A stretch of 64,000 bases of DNA from an uncultured Acidobacteriota bacterium (GCA_903832055.1 CAILAC010000008.1:1-64000); one strand, 5' to 3'; shown: positions 50,929 to 60,308, numbered from the stretch's first letter. Numbers and translations: made by a program. The notes: generated from the sequence alone by a model not told the origin.

Positions 50929-52380
50929 ATGAGGATTATTCGGGGGATGCGAAAAGCTGTTCTCTATTTACTGATCGCGTTTACGGTCAGTAGCGGTCAC
51001 AATGCGACGGCTCAACAGGCTGGCGCGGAACTGAACGAGTTACAGCAGCTTAAGAGCGAATTGAAGCGCATTGCGATGCGGATTGACGCGCTGGAGGCTG
51101 CTCAAACAGTGCCTGTTCAAGCTGTTGCAACGGCTGCGGAGAGCGCGCCTGCGGCGACGGAGCAGAAAGCGGTAACAGGGCCTGACGCGGTGCGGGAAGC
51201 TGAAGACAAGGGCATGGACACAATGGACGCCGGTATGGGCGGTGAGACGATCAAGATTCCGATCATCCCGGCTCTCAAGATTCGTGGCTTTGGCGATGTG
51301 CGCTATTTGGCTGCCGACCAGAATCTGGCGGTGATTCACAACACTCCGGGGTTCACAGTGCTTTCGAGTCAGGCGGGGAGGAGCACGTTTGGCCTGGGGC
51401 TGATGGACCTGTTCATCACCTCGAAAATATCGGAGCACTTCTCATATTTGACTGAGATGGGTTTTGAGGCCGACCAGGCTTCGAATGGCATTGCTGTTGA
51501 CCTGGAGCGCGCACAGATCAGCTTCATGGCGAGCGACAAGTTCAGCATGAACATTGGAAGATCGCATGCGATGTTGGGGTACTACAACACTGCCTTTCAT
51601 CATGGAACATGGTTTCAGACGACGATGGAGCGGCCGCGGATGTTCCAGTTTGAGGATTCGGGCGGGCCGTTGCCGATTCACAACATCGGGATTGAGGTGA
51701 TGGGCAAGATTCCTGGCGACAAACTGGGCCTGCACTGGTTTGCCGAGGTGGGCAACGGAAAGCAGACGTACAGCCTGCAGGCGACGATTACGCCGGCGAT
51801 TGTGCTGGCTGATCACTCGGGCAAATCTACAAATGTTGGCTTCACGTTGCGGCCGAGCGCGATTAGCGGCTTGCAGGCGGGGTTCAACTGGTATCAGGCG
51901 AGCCTGGTGCCGGTGGTTTCGCTGCTTCCGGGCTACGGGACCCCGGCGTTTCCCTTCCCCAACGCGCGGTCGTATTACCGGCAGAACATTTTCATGGCGC
52001 ATGCGGTCTACATCACGCCGAGTTTTGAATTCATGGTGGAAGACGCCGAGATACGGGACGTGGGCCGTGGGACGACGCAGGCGCTTTACACCTCGGGCGG
52101 ATACGCGCAGGTCTCGAAGGCATTTGGAGCCTATCGACCATACGCGCGGTACCAGTGGATGAATCCGAATTTTCACGATCCGAACAACGCGTGGGTGGGC
52201 CGATGGGTGGGGCCCGATGTTGGAGTGCGATGGGATATGAATCCGTTTATCGCGCTGAAGACTGAGTTCTCACACTATGACTGGAAGAATTTCAGCCAGG
52301 ATGCAAGCGGGAATCAGCAACTGCCGATTCTTCACAAGACGATTAACCAGCTGGGCATGCAGCTCACCTATACCTTTTGA
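50929..52380 (+). CDS. Outer-membrane beta-barrel (porin-like) protein
   Basis: 483 residues: signal peptide 'KAVLYLLIAFTVSSGHNATA', then a coiled-coil N-terminus ('LNELQQLKSELKRIAMRIDA') and an Ala/Glu-rich linker. A repetitive amphipathic strand pattern follows, ending in 'QLTYTF', whose C-terminal Phe is typical of outer-membrane barrels. The architecture is like DcaP or phosphate-selective OprO/P porins, but no family is certain. ATG 50929 has GGAGG nine bases upstream. It is followed after 16 nt by a small PstS-like gene, which suggests anion or solute uptake. Confidence 0.8.
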   Translation: MRIIRGMRKAVLYLLIAFTVSSGHNATAQQAGAELNELQQLKSELKRIAMRIDALEAAQTVPVQAVATAAESAPAATEQKAVTGPDAVREAEDKGMDTMDAGMGGETIKIPIIPALKIRGFGDVRYLAADQNLAVIHNTPGFTVLSSQAGRSTFGLGLMDLFITSKISEHFSYLTEMGFEADQASNGIAVDLERAQISFMASDKFSMNIGRSHAMLGYYNTAFHHGTWFQTTMERPRMFQFEDSGGPLPIHNIGIEVMGKIPGDKLGLHWFAEVGNGKQTYSLQATITPAIVLADHSGKSTNVGFTLRPSAISGLQAGFNWYQASLVPVVSLLPGYGTPAFPFPNARSYYRQNIFMAHAVYITPSFEFMVEDAEIRDVGRGTTQALYTSGGYAQVSKAFGAYRPYARYQWMNPNFHDPNNAWVGRWVGPDVGVRWDMNPFIALKTEFSHYDWKNFSQDASGNQQLPILHKTINQLGMQLTYTF

Positions 52381-52396
52381 AAGGGGCAACAGAACG

Positions 52397-52858
52397 ATGC
52401 GAAGAACATTGAAATGGCTGATTGCTCTGGTGGTGGGCGTGGGGATTCAGAGTACTGCGCACGAATCAATGCTGTTGGCGCAGGAAAGCGACGACCTGGT
52501 GATGATTGTGAACAAGGGAAACGCGGCCACGATGGGGATGAACCTGGGCGAAGCCCGGAAGCTGCTGCTGGGAGAGATCAGCGGCTGGCGCACAGGGGCG
52601 AAGGTGATTGTCGTGCTGAAGCCTGCTGGAAGCGCAGACCGAGCGGCGATCCTGAAAAAGGTCTGTGGAATGACAGAAGCCGCATTTACCAAATATGAAT
52701 TGCAGGCGAGCTTCACAGGCCAGAATGCGGCAACGGTGCACGAAGCAGCCTCGGCGGCGATGATCAAAGGAATGGTCAAGGCGAATCCGGGGGCGGTTGG
52801 ATTTCTGCACAAGAGCGAGTTGGACGACACGGTGAAGAGCGTGCTGGAACTGCCGTAG
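52397..52858 (+). CDS. Small exported PstS-like (periplasmic binding-fold) protein
   Basis: 153 residues: signal peptide ('LKWLIALVVGVGIQSTAH') and a single lobe resembling the N-terminal half of phosphate-binding PstS proteins ('DDLVMIVNKGNAATMGMNLG', 'KLLLGEISGWRTGAKVIVVL', 'GAVGFLHKSELDDTVKSV'). It is far too short for a two-lobe PstS (300 or more), so it belongs to the PBP-like single-domain group often found beside porins. AAGGGG precedes ATG 52397. It is co-transcribed with the barrel gene (16-nt gap) and ends in a convergent terminator. Confidence 0.82.
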   Translation: MRRTLKWLIALVVGVGIQSTAHESMLLAQESDDLVMIVNKGNAATMGMNLGEARKLLLGEISGWRTGAKVIVVLKPAGSADRAAILKKVCGMTEAAFTKYELQASFTGQNAATVHEAASAAMIKGMVKANPGAVGFLHKSELDDTVKSVLELP

Positions 52859-52871
52859 CAGATTTGCTAAG

Positions 52872-52907
52872 GGAAGGTTCCGCCGCGAATCTATCGGCGG
52901 GCCTTCC
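52872..52907. terminator. Bidirectional terminator-like stem-loop
   Basis: GGAAGG-TT-CCGCCG pairs with CGGCGG-G-CCTTCC. This long GC-rich stem lies between the PstS-like gene and the convergent NUDIX gene, whose stop codon is in the loop. There is no T-run on either side, so intrinsic termination is uncertain. Confidence 0.5.
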
Positions 52908-53514
52908 AAAGCATGTAGAGGCCCCAGGCGGCGAGGGTGCAACTGTCACTGATCGTGCCGTCAAGCATCATGGTTTCAAAGTCGGTGACGGGCACGGAGT
53001 GAGCGACGAGGTCGTGTTCTTCGGGGTCGGGTTCGGTTTCCGTGGGGGTAAGGCCGGTGGCGAGGAAGACGTGCTGCTTCTGGTTGGCAAATCCGTAGGC
53101 GATCCATACGGTGCCAAGGTAGGTCATGCTGGCGGCGTGAAGGCCTAACTCTTCCTTGAGTTCACCGCGTGCCAGCTCTTCCGGATCAACTTCGCTGAGT
53201 TCCCAGCCGCCCTGGGGAAGTTCGAGGCAGCGCTGCTGAATTGTGTACCGGAATTGCTCAACCAGCCAGACGCGCTCGATACCCTCAGCATCCTTGTCGA
53301 GGGGAAGGATGATGGCGCAGTCATCTTTGTCGACCACGCCGTAGATGCCGGGCTTGCCGTTGGAGCGGAGAATCTCGTCTTCGCGAAGCCGCAACCAGGG
53401 ATTGCGGTAGACTTCGCGGCTGTTAAGGGTGGTGATGCTTTTGGCGTGGATTGGCTTGACGGGAATGGGCTTGGCGGGAACTTGATGAGCGGGAGCTTTA
53501 ATTTTGGGGCTCAT
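52891..53514 (-). CDS. NUDIX hydrolase, ADP-ribose pyrophosphatase-like
   Basis: 207 residues from ATG 53514, whose start overlaps the GT2 stop (ATGA). The NUDIX box appears as 'LPQGGWELSEVDPEELARGE' followed by 'LKEELGL'; the catalytic Glu residues of the box are present, but the usual Arg of REL is Gly (GEL), as in some actinobacterial NUDIX proteins. The first 35 residues are Pro/Lys-rich. The general fold and N-terminal 'YRNPWLRLREDEILRSNG' resemble NudF-type enzymes, which cleave ADP-ribose or nucleotide sugars. Its place in a glycosyltransferase operon suggests nucleotide-sugar turnover. Confidence 0.88.
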   Translation of the reverse strand: MSPKIKAPAHQVPAKPIPVKPIHAKSITTLNSREVYRNPWLRLREDEILRSNGKPGIYGVVDKDDCAIILPLDKDAEGIERVWLVEQFRYTIQQRCLELPQGGWELSEVDPEELARGELKEELGLHAASMTYLGTVWIAYGFANQKQHVFLATGLTPTETEPDPEEHDLVAHSVPVTDFETMMLDGTISDSCTLAAWGLYMLWKARR

Positions 53515-54587
53515 GGGCGCGGGGTCTCGGTCTTTTCCGGGCTGGGTGTGACGTCTTTGTACTCCATCAGGGCCTTGTTGCGGTTGCGTGTGAACTGCAA
53601 CTGGCCGAGGTAGATGGGAATTTGCTGAAGATGCGAGTGCAAACCGTACAGGAGCAAGGTGGTCCAGGGGGCGGGCTTCCACCGGTATTGCCAGGCGGTA
53701 CGGGCGGCCATTGCGAGCAGGAGCAGGAACCACAGCCCCAATGGCCAGCCCGAGCCGATGGCGATTGAAGACGCCAAGGCCAGGAAGGGCGTGATGAGCC
53801 AGAAGAGTCCGCGCTGGCGGTTGCGGCTGGCCTCATCGGACCAGAATGGATCTGACGTGCCGCGAAAGCGAGCTGAAACCGCAGCAAATGCGAATCCAGC
53901 TCTCTGGGACCGGCGCCAATACTGGGAAAACCGGGTGATTGCCAGGTCATGAAGAGTCATGGGGACATCGATGTGCTGAATTCGCCAATTGAGATTTCTC
54001 ATGCGGCGGCACATTTCCGGCTCTTCACCTGCGATGAGAGTTTCGTCGAAGCCATTCACGCCTTCGAGGGCGGCCCGGCGTACGAGCACATCGCCGCCGA
54101 AAAAGAGGGTTTCGCCGGGATGATAGACCCAGTCGAGGTCAAGAACGCGCACGTAGATCGACAGGCATGGGCAGAGCTCGCGGCGGTGGCCCCAGGCGGC
54201 TGCATTGCGAGGATCGTTGCGCAATTCTGTGAGAGCGGCAAGTGGAAACTCCGGGAGGAGAATCGTATCTCCGTCAAGGAAGAGAATCAGCTCTCCTGCG
54301 GCGTGCCGCCAGCCCATATTCCGGGCACGTGCGGCAGTGAATGGCCCGGGCGGGAGAGGCAACACGGTTGCGCCAAGAGATGCTGCCAGCGAGAGACTGC
54401 CATCGGTCGAACCGGAGTCTACGTAGAGAATTTCAGCGGGTGCCCAGCCGTCGATGGCCTGGGCCGAGAGGATGCATCGCTCCAGCCTTTCGCCTTCGTT
54501 GCGGCCGATGATTACGACTGACAGTCTGGGAAGTTCTGGATTGCCCGTCAAAGAACCGATGGGGGCGGATTCGGGGGTCGCGGTCAT
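53511..54587 (-). CDS. Glycosyltransferase family 2 membrane protein
   Basis: 358 residues. The GT2 N-terminal part has 'LSVVIIGRNEGERLERCILS', the 'YVDSGSTDGS' nucleotide-binding motif and 'LILFLDGDTIL' with the DxD metal site. 'GEEPEMCRRMRNLNWRIQHI' carries the ED-type acceptor-side motif. Two or three hydrophobic segments at about 270-320 anchor it in the membrane. It overlaps both neighbours by 4 nt (ATGA), so acyltransferase, GT2 and NUDIX are translated in a chain. Probable exopolysaccharide or lipid-linked glycan assembly. Confidence 0.93.
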   Translation of the reverse strand: MTATPESAPIGSLTGNPELPRLSVVIIGRNEGERLERCILSAQAIDGWAPAEILYVDSGSTDGSLSLAASLGATVLPLPPGPFTAARARNMGWRHAAGELILFLDGDTILLPEFPLAALTELRNDPRNAAAWGHRRELCPCLSIYVRVLDLDWVYHPGETLFFGGDVLVRRAALEGVNGFDETLIAGEEPEMCRRMRNLNWRIQHIDVPMTLHDLAITRFSQYWRRSQRAGFAFAAVSARFRGTSDPFWSDEASRNRQRGLFWLITPFLALASSIAIGSGWPLGLWFLLLLAMAARTAWQYRWKPAPWTTLLLYGLHSHLQQIPIYLGQLQFTRNRNKALMEYKDVTPSPEKTETPRP

Positions 54588-55198
54588 TCCTGATTCTCCG
54601 TTGGTCTGCCAGTCTTTCGAACGATGGGTACGGCGGGCACACCGGCGACTACGGCGCCTGGGGGGACATCGCGCGTAACCACTGCGTTTGCGCCGACGGT
54701 GGCGCCATCGCCGATAGTGACTCCGCTGAGAACGGCAACTCCACGGCCGATCCAGACTTCATTGCCAATGACAATGGGTTTGGCGCTGTGGCTGGAGTCG
54801 CGCAGGGTCTGCCCAGCTTCGCGGGTATGGTTTGCATCGCGAATGCTGGTGTACTCGCCGATCATGCTGCCCTTGCCAATATAAATACCTGTATAGGCGA
54901 CCAGATGCACTCCGCTCGAAAGCACAACTCCGTCTCCGATGACAATTTCGCCGGCGCCGTGGGTCTCCATATATTGACCGGGGTAGATCAGAAGTCCTTC
55001 TCCGCAGCGAACGCAGCCAGTGCCATAGACGTTGGCTCTGCCTAGAATCACGGTAGAGCTTGGCAGCGGAACGCTGAGCCTGGCTCGCAATGCCGCGAAT
55101 GCGCTCATGCGCCGCCAGGCTTTCGTGACAAATGCCATTCTCCGATGGAAGAGAACCAACGGCGCGGCCAAGGCTGATTTCAAGGGCTTTGAGGGCAT
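54584..55198 (-). CDS. Hexapeptide-repeat acyltransferase
   Basis: 204 residues of left-handed beta-helix, WcaF/Maa-like. 'GNEVWIGRGVAVLSGVTIGD' and 'GATVGANAVVTRDVPPGAVV' are the canonical C-terminal hexapeptide signature, and 'YTSIRDANHTREAG' carries the likely catalytic His. It probably O-acetylates a sugar in exopolysaccharide synthesis. GAAGGG precedes ATG 55198. It is first of the acyltransferase-GT2-NUDIX chain, with a 236-nt spacer to the GT4 gene upstream. Confidence 0.92.
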   Translation of the reverse strand: MPSKPLKSALAAPLVLFHRRMAFVTKAWRRMSAFAALRARLSVPLPSSTVILGRANVYGTGCVRCGEGLLIYPGQYMETHGAGEIVIGDGVVLSSGVHLVAYTGIYIGKGSMIGEYTSIRDANHTREAGQTLRDSSHSAKPIVIGNEVWIGRGVAVLSGVTIGDGATVGANAVVTRDVPPGAVVAGVPAVPIVRKTGRPTENQE

Positions 55199-55434
55199 TC
55201 GTGCTTCCCTTCTTCTAATTCTCGATCGACCCGCTGCTACCGGGTAGGAAGACTAAAACAGTCATACGCCAAGCCTATCGTATTCAAAGGCACTTGAGAT
55301 GAGTTTCAACCGTGACTGTACAAACGGAAACAGTTCTCTGACCGTTGTGAGCGTGCAGGGGGGCAGGAATGACTCCAAGCGACGCGTGGAACATACCTAA
55401 ATCGCTTAAATCGATCGATTCACCGCGAACACGG

Positions 55435-56763
55435 CTAAGATTGCCGGTTAGAAAGCCGGCGTGACCATGTATCAGACAGTTGATTGAGGTTGGTGGCCAG
55501 ATTGTATTGCGCTTCGGCAGTGGCGCGGGCATTGGCGCCTAATTGGCGACGAAATTCTGGGTCGAGCGCGAGCCGCTCAAGCGCTGACTGCAGCGCTGCT
55601 GAATTGGCGGGGGGAACGAGCAGACCGTTTTCGCCATTTTGGATCAACTCTGGAATTGCTGCAATGGTTGTGCTGACGCAGGGCACGCCGAGAGCCATAG
55701 CCTCCATCAGCGCGACCGGGAGCCCCTCGGCAAAGCTGGCGAGGACGAACACATCGGCGCACGCCACTTCTGCGAGTGCAGCATGATGAGCTTGCGCGCC
55801 GAGAAACCTGACTTGGTCAGAGATGCCGAGCCGACGACATTCACTCTCAAGGAAAGGCCGCTCTGGCCCGTCTCCGATAAGGGAGCAGGTGAGCGGAACT
55901 CCGGAGGCAACCAGGGGCGCGAGTGCCTGAATGAGAATTCGATGGGCCTTGGCGGGGACCATGCGTCCGGTGCAAACAAAATGGACCGGGCATGCAATCG
56001 CCGGGCTTGCAGGCGTTGGGCTGGGGTCAGAGGGTTGGAGTGACGCGCAATCAACGCCGAGGCGCACGACTTCGGTGCGGCTTTCAGGTAATTCCGGCAC
56101 AATGCGCAGGACCTGGCTGCGGCAGAAATCGCTGATACAGATGACAAAGCTGGCGGACTTGATCTTTTGGCGCAGGTAGAACGCCTCCTGATCAAAGAAT
56201 TCGTCAGGACCATGCAGGGTCACGGACCAGGGGATGCGCCATGCCTGGGCCGTGAGCATGCCGACCGTTGCAACTGGCCCCCCGAAATGCACGTGCAGGT
56301 GTGAAAGGGCGTTGCGCCGCATCCAATTGCCGACGAGCAAGGCCTCTGCCAGATAAAACAAGGTGAAGGCGCGAGCCTTGAGGTCAAATTCACCAAGTGT
56401 AAGCGCGGCACGCAGACCGCGAAGGGCCACGAACGGGTTGGCCGTTGCAATTGAAAGAACCCGGAATGCGATTGAAACCATGCCTCCGGACTTGATGTAG
56501 TACGTAGTGCGGGCTTCAGCAGCTTCAACTGCCGGTAGATCTTTCAGGGAGAGGTCTGGAGAATTGATGGATGCAACCGCTACGTCAAGGCCCCGTTCTC
56601 GCATTCCCAGGACTTCTTTGAGAAAAAAGGTATGGGAGATAGCAGGGTACCGGCTGAGCAGATAGGCGACACGAAGCCTGAGGGCGCTGGGGAGCGGTGC
56701 CGGGTTGGGAGATGAGTTCTGCAATGTAGGTTCAGTATACGGGGAGGCCTGATTGAGCACCAC
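55435..56763 (-). CDS. Glycosyltransferase family 4
   Basis: 442 residues, two Rossmann-like domains of GT-B fold. The N-terminal acceptor side is 'LRVAYLLSRYPAISHTFFLK'; the C-terminal donor domain has 'HFVCTGRMVPAKAHRILIQA', 'LIGDGPERPFLESECRRLGI' and the EX7E-type 'SFAEGLPVALMEAMALGVPC'. It transfers a sugar from a nucleotide donor to a growing glycan. The start is one of two tandem GTG codons at 56763/56760, and the first 25 residues are variable. Likely the same exopolysaccharide group as the downstream genes. Confidence 0.93.
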   Translation of the reverse strand: MVLNQASPYTEPTLQNSSPNPAPLPSALRLRVAYLLSRYPAISHTFFLKEVLGMRERGLDVAVASINSPDLSLKDLPAVEAAEARTTYYIKSGGMVSIAFRVLSIATANPFVALRGLRAALTLGEFDLKARAFTLFYLAEALLVGNWMRRNALSHLHVHFGGPVATVGMLTAQAWRIPWSVTLHGPDEFFDQEAFYLRQKIKSASFVICISDFCRSQVLRIVPELPESRTEVVRLGVDCASLQPSDPSPTPASPAIACPVHFVCTGRMVPAKAHRILIQALAPLVASGVPLTCSLIGDGPERPFLESECRRLGISDQVRFLGAQAHHAALAEVACADVFVLASFAEGLPVALMEAMALGVPCVSTTIAAIPELIQNGENGLLVPPANSAALQSALERLALDPEFRRQLGANARATAEAQYNLATNLNQLSDTWSRRLSNRQS

Positions 56764-57580
56764 GGAACCAACCGGAGCTACCAGGCTGCAGATTTTCGTG
56801 CGCTGGTGTCGAATATTGGCCAGGAATGCGTCACCGGACCAGATGAGCCAGGTGAGGACAATAAAGCGTCATCGTCCTAAATTCGGACAGTAACCACCGA
56901 AAAAGCACGGTTGAGTCAGGCCTTTCAGGACTGCCCCGGATAAGTTCCGGTTGCAGGACAGGACATTGCGCTTCTCTCTAGCCCAGCAATTGAGGACCAG
57001 TTATACTGGAGCAGAGATATCTGCAACTCCCTGCAATCAGTGAGCATACGCACGCAGCCCTTCCTCGGCGGGCTGCAAATGGCACATACATGTTGACCCT
57101 TCTCAAATAAAAGACTGCCGGATGGCCTCGAGAAATAATCAAGTTTTTCAAATTATACGTATGGTTTGCACCGGGACTGCCGATGAGGATCAGAACTGGG
57201 GAAGGGGGGAGGTAACGCAAAGTGGTTACCAATCGAAACTTTTTTAAGTACTGAATGGCTATGAGGGGGGTCAAGAAACGCCCACCTTTTCGCCATTGTT
57301 TAGATGGCGGGGGACTTATAGCCTGATGAAGTTGAAGGAGTGATCCAGCGGTTGCATTGCGGATCATGACGGAATGGTGCACTCCGCAGGGAATGGCAGA
57401 AACGAAAGCGAGCCCGGTGATTGGACGATTTGATCATCGAGTTTACGAAAATGATTGCAGAATGAGCGCAAGAGACAGCGATACAACGCTGCCAGCGGCA
57501 TAAAACGGTACGGTGCTGTGAAAGGAAATCGTTGCAATTACCACCAAGCAATTGAAGGCTTTTGGGAGAGGCAGGCAGGT
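56764..57580. other. 817-nt spacer between divergent glycosyltransferase genes
   Basis: No coding region is recognised; the open frames here lack motifs and ribosome binding sites. AT-rich patches (for example near 57140-57170) and a G-rich patch (57189-57222) suggest a regulatory region for the two outward-facing transcription units. No confident promoter was found. Confidence 0.4.
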
Positions 57581-58768
57581 ATGAATAAGGAATTGCAGCA
57601 ATCGATCGCGGTAATGGGGTTGCCCCTGGCGAACGTGTCGGCGGATGAAGCCGTTGACCAGATTGAGAAATTGATCTTGTCGGGTGGTACCCATCAGGTT
57701 GCGACTGCAAATCTCGATTTCTGGCTCAACTCTTTGAATGACGTGCACTTGCACCGCATCATCGCGGGGTGCAGCCTGGTGCTTCCGGATGGAATGCCTT
57801 TGGTTTGGATATCGAAGCTGCTCGGAAATCCTCTGAAAGAGCGGGTTTCGGGAGTTGACATGGTTCCAATGCTCGCTCAGCTTTCAGCAAAAAAAGGCTA
57901 TGGAATCTACCTTCTGGGTGGTCGCCCGGGCGTTGCTGAACGGGCAACCAAAGTTTTGGAAGAGCTGTATCCTGGAGTGCGCATCGTCGGGCATCACGCT
58001 CCTCCTCTGGCAGACCTTGAACGAATGGATCATGGAGACGCGCTGGACAGGATTCGCGCTGCCAAACCTGACATTCTGCTTGTGGCATTTGGAAATCCCA
58101 AGCAGGAAAAATGGATCAGAATGCATGCACGGCGGTCAGGGGTACCCGTATCGATTGGCATTGGCGGTAGCATGGACATGCTGGTCGGTGACGTACAACG
58201 TGCGCCAGCCTGGATGCAGAGGAGCGGCTTTGAGTGGCTGGGCCGATGTTTACAGGAACCTACGCGCCTGCTTCCCCGCTATGCCCGCAACTTTGCCGGG
58301 CTGGCAGTTCGATTGCCATTAGCGATAGCGGCATCATTCCTGCAACGTCCGCATACTGGACCCTCTTCTGTCCATCTGACAGGCGACGCGGGTATTGTTC
58401 ACCTGCATATTCAAGGCAACCTTGAAGCAGAAACTGCGAGCACCTTGCACCGCACTGTGACGAATTGCATCGGTGGCGGCCAGCTCCTGGTAATCCACCT
58501 GGATCAACTGTCCTACGCCAGCCCTGAAGGACTCGGCGCCCTTTTGACCGCGAGACAGCGAATGTTGGCGTCTGGACTTTCACTGAGCCTCGCTGGGGTA
58601 CCGGCACGACTGAGAATGCTGCTATCGGCCTGGTGCCTTGAACCACTTTTCGACGAATTCCGGATGAGCATGGGACGGTATGCCGCTGGAAGCCGCCTGC
58701 AATCGTCAGCGGCATTTGCGGGTCTGGTTCGAAAAGAGGGTGCAGTGCCTGCGAAGAGCCAAAGCTAA
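57581..58768 (+). CDS. WecG/TagA/CpsF glycosyltransferase fused to a STAS domain
   Basis: 395 residues. The N-terminal 240 form a GT26 domain ('HQVATANLDFWLNSLND', 'CSLVLPDGMPLVWISKLLG', 'YGIYLLGGRPGVAERAT', 'LLVAFGNPKQEKWI', 'IGIGGSMDMLVGDVQRAPAW'). This enzyme family adds a sugar to a lipid-linked precursor. After a linker, about 300-375 is a STAS-like domain ('IVHLHIQGNLEAETASTLHR', 'LLVIHLDQLSYASPEGLGAL') as in anti-sigma-factor antagonists; the Ser/Thr switch position appears to be Ser ('SYASPEGLG'). ATG 57581 is chosen because the upstream 42 codons are not conserved-looking. Confidence 0.9.
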   Translation: MNKELQQSIAVMGLPLANVSADEAVDQIEKLILSGGTHQVATANLDFWLNSLNDVHLHRIIAGCSLVLPDGMPLVWISKLLGNPLKERVSGVDMVPMLAQLSAKKGYGIYLLGGRPGVAERATKVLEELYPGVRIVGHHAPPLADLERMDHGDALDRIRAAKPDILLVAFGNPKQEKWIRMHARRSGVPVSIGIGGSMDMLVGDVQRAPAWMQRSGFEWLGRCLQEPTRLLPRYARNFAGLAVRLPLAIAASFLQRPHTGPSSVHLTGDAGIVHLHIQGNLEAETASTLHRTVTNCIGGGQLLVIHLDQLSYASPEGLGALLTARQRMLASGLSLSLAGVPARLRMLLSAWCLEPLFDEFRMSMGRYAAGSRLQSSAAFAGLVRKEGAVPAKSQS

Positions 58769-59126
58769 CCCTTAAGCCGATGGGGAAATCAAACTGCCCC
58801 GTCTACATCTTTCGTGCCATGCTGACGGACGCAACTAAGCGACTCAGCGTGCAGGGATTGGTGTATTCTGACGAAGAAATTACGCGGTTTTGCCAGAGTT
58901 CGGGTCAGAAAGTTGTGTTGAACACCCGAAATCGTTGGGTCAATGACAGAGAAGGCTCAATTGCATGTTTTAGACCGGTCGATGAGCAATAAGTCCAATC
59001 GCAACCTCGCAATCGCTGACAGCAGTGAAGGCTACGTTGCAGATCTGGACAACTTTAGTTGAGACAAGGCAATCTTTTCTGGAGAACAGGATGCTCATCG
59101 GTAAAGGATGAGGGGGGAGGAATCGT

Positions 59127-60116
59127 ATGAATGCAGTTCAGGAAGCGGCCGAAGTTGTATCTGCGCAGGCTGCGAGGATCGTTCCGGTACCGAAGATCAA
59201 TGCTCGCGATTTGCCCTATGAAATCTTTTTGAGAGACTATGTGGCGACCAACCGTCCAGTAGTTATCCAGGACGCCGCTCCGGGTTGGTCGGCTCTGAAG
59301 ACCTGGACGCCGGAGTACTTCAAAAACAATTACGGTTCACAGACTGTTGAAGTCACCTATGGCGTGCGGCAGAAGCTCTCTGATGTTATGGATGGAGTGC
59401 TCGCATCGACGGCTGAGAAGCCGGGCCCGTACCTGCACAAAGTCATTATCCACCAACATATGCCGGCACTGCTGACCGATCTTTCTCCTGAAAATACGTA
59501 TGCTTTCCCCCGGAGATACTGCAGCCCTCTCATGCCAAAGCGCTTTCATCGGCCTGATGGCTATCTCAAGCTCTTGATTGGCGGGGTTGGCGGCAAGTTT
59601 CCATTGATGCATTTCGACTCGGATAACGCACACGCAATCATTACGGAGATATACGGGGATAAGGAGTTTGTACTCTTTGCACCAGAAGATACTGCTTACG
59701 TCTATCCTCATGAAAATTCGCCGGCAACGTCGCAGATTGATGATCTGGATCACGTAGATTTGAATCGCTTCCCGGAGTTCCCCAAGGCGACGCAGTATCG
59801 CGTGGTGATTGGCCCGGGAGAAGCGATGTTCGTACCGTCTCGCTGGTGGCACTCGGCTCGGGTTGTAACCACCTCTGTCTCGGTTTGCACAAACATCATG
59901 CACTCAACCAACTGGGCGGGATTCATCGATATCTCCTGCGAAAACACAGGAGGAGGAATTAAGCCATCATTGCTGGCGAAAAGACTGTACCTGCTGGTCG
60001 CTGGAATGGTCATGGGATTAGTGGAATCGATACAGAGAAACTGGCCAGGAACAAGTATTGCGCGTAGCCTTGGCTATCTCTCTCCCATTAATCCAGAAGC
60101 GCGGCGCACCCCATAG
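59127..60116 (+). CDS. Cupin/JmjC-like (Cupin_8) 2-oxoglutarate oxygenase
   Basis: 329 residues. The JmjC-type core has 'NRPVVIQDAAPGWSALKTW', the iron-binding HxD in 'FPLMHFDSDNAHAIITEIYG', 'KEFVLFAPED', and the distal His in 'PGEAMFVPSRWWHSARVV'. All three Fe ligands (His, Asp, His) are present, so it is probably an Fe(II)/2-oxoglutarate hydroxylase of a protein, peptide or small molecule. A strong GGGGGGAGG ribosome binding site precedes ATG 59127. Downstream on the same strand are a 41-residue ORF, an ABC exporter and an ATP-grasp gene. Confidence 0.88.
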   Translation: MNAVQEAAEVVSAQAARIVPVPKINARDLPYEIFLRDYVATNRPVVIQDAAPGWSALKTWTPEYFKNNYGSQTVEVTYGVRQKLSDVMDGVLASTAEKPGPYLHKVIIHQHMPALLTDLSPENTYAFPRRYCSPLMPKRFHRPDGYLKLLIGGVGGKFPLMHFDSDNAHAIITEIYGDKEFVLFAPEDTAYVYPHENSPATSQIDDLDHVDLNRFPEFPKATQYRVVIGPGEAMFVPSRWWHSARVVTTSVSVCTNIMHSTNWAGFIDISCENTGGGIKPSLLAKRLYLLVAGMVMGLVESIQRNWPGTSIARSLGYLSPINPEARRTP

Positions 60117-60291
60117 GTGAGGCGATGAGCATCGCGACATAGAGATAACCAGAGCAGCGGAAATGCGACCTGGCTCAAAGCCTCACAACTTCCCTTCTGG
60201 ACTCGACATCCACCTAGTTTCTCGACTTACATCAACTGGTCAATTCAACTTTCTGGTCACATGAATCGCTGATTGTGTGGGGCCGTAACAA

Positions 60292-60308
60292 TGTACAGCT
60301 CCTGTACA
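60292..60308. promoter_or_regulatory. Palindrome upstream of the coupled small ORF and ABC exporter
   Basis: TGTACAG (60292-60298) and CTGTACA (60302-60308) form a perfect 7-bp inverted repeat around CTC. It lies 12 nt before the ribosome binding site of the 41-residue ORF. It could be an operator, or in RNA a hairpin near the translation start. The rest of the 60117-60337 spacer shows nothing else clear. Confidence 0.5.

Noticed and set aside
57073-57190. Possible sigma-54 promoters in the glycosyltransferase spacer (TGGCAC on plus, GGCA-N8-GC on minus)
   Set aside because: The plus-strand site lacks the GC element at the right distance, and the minus-strand site is about 400 nt from the nearest gene and matches only partly.
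58780-58992. 70-codon ORF after the CpsF-STAS gene
   Set aside because: It has no ribosome binding site and no recognisable domain, and it ends well before the cupin gene. It remains possible but cannot be supported.
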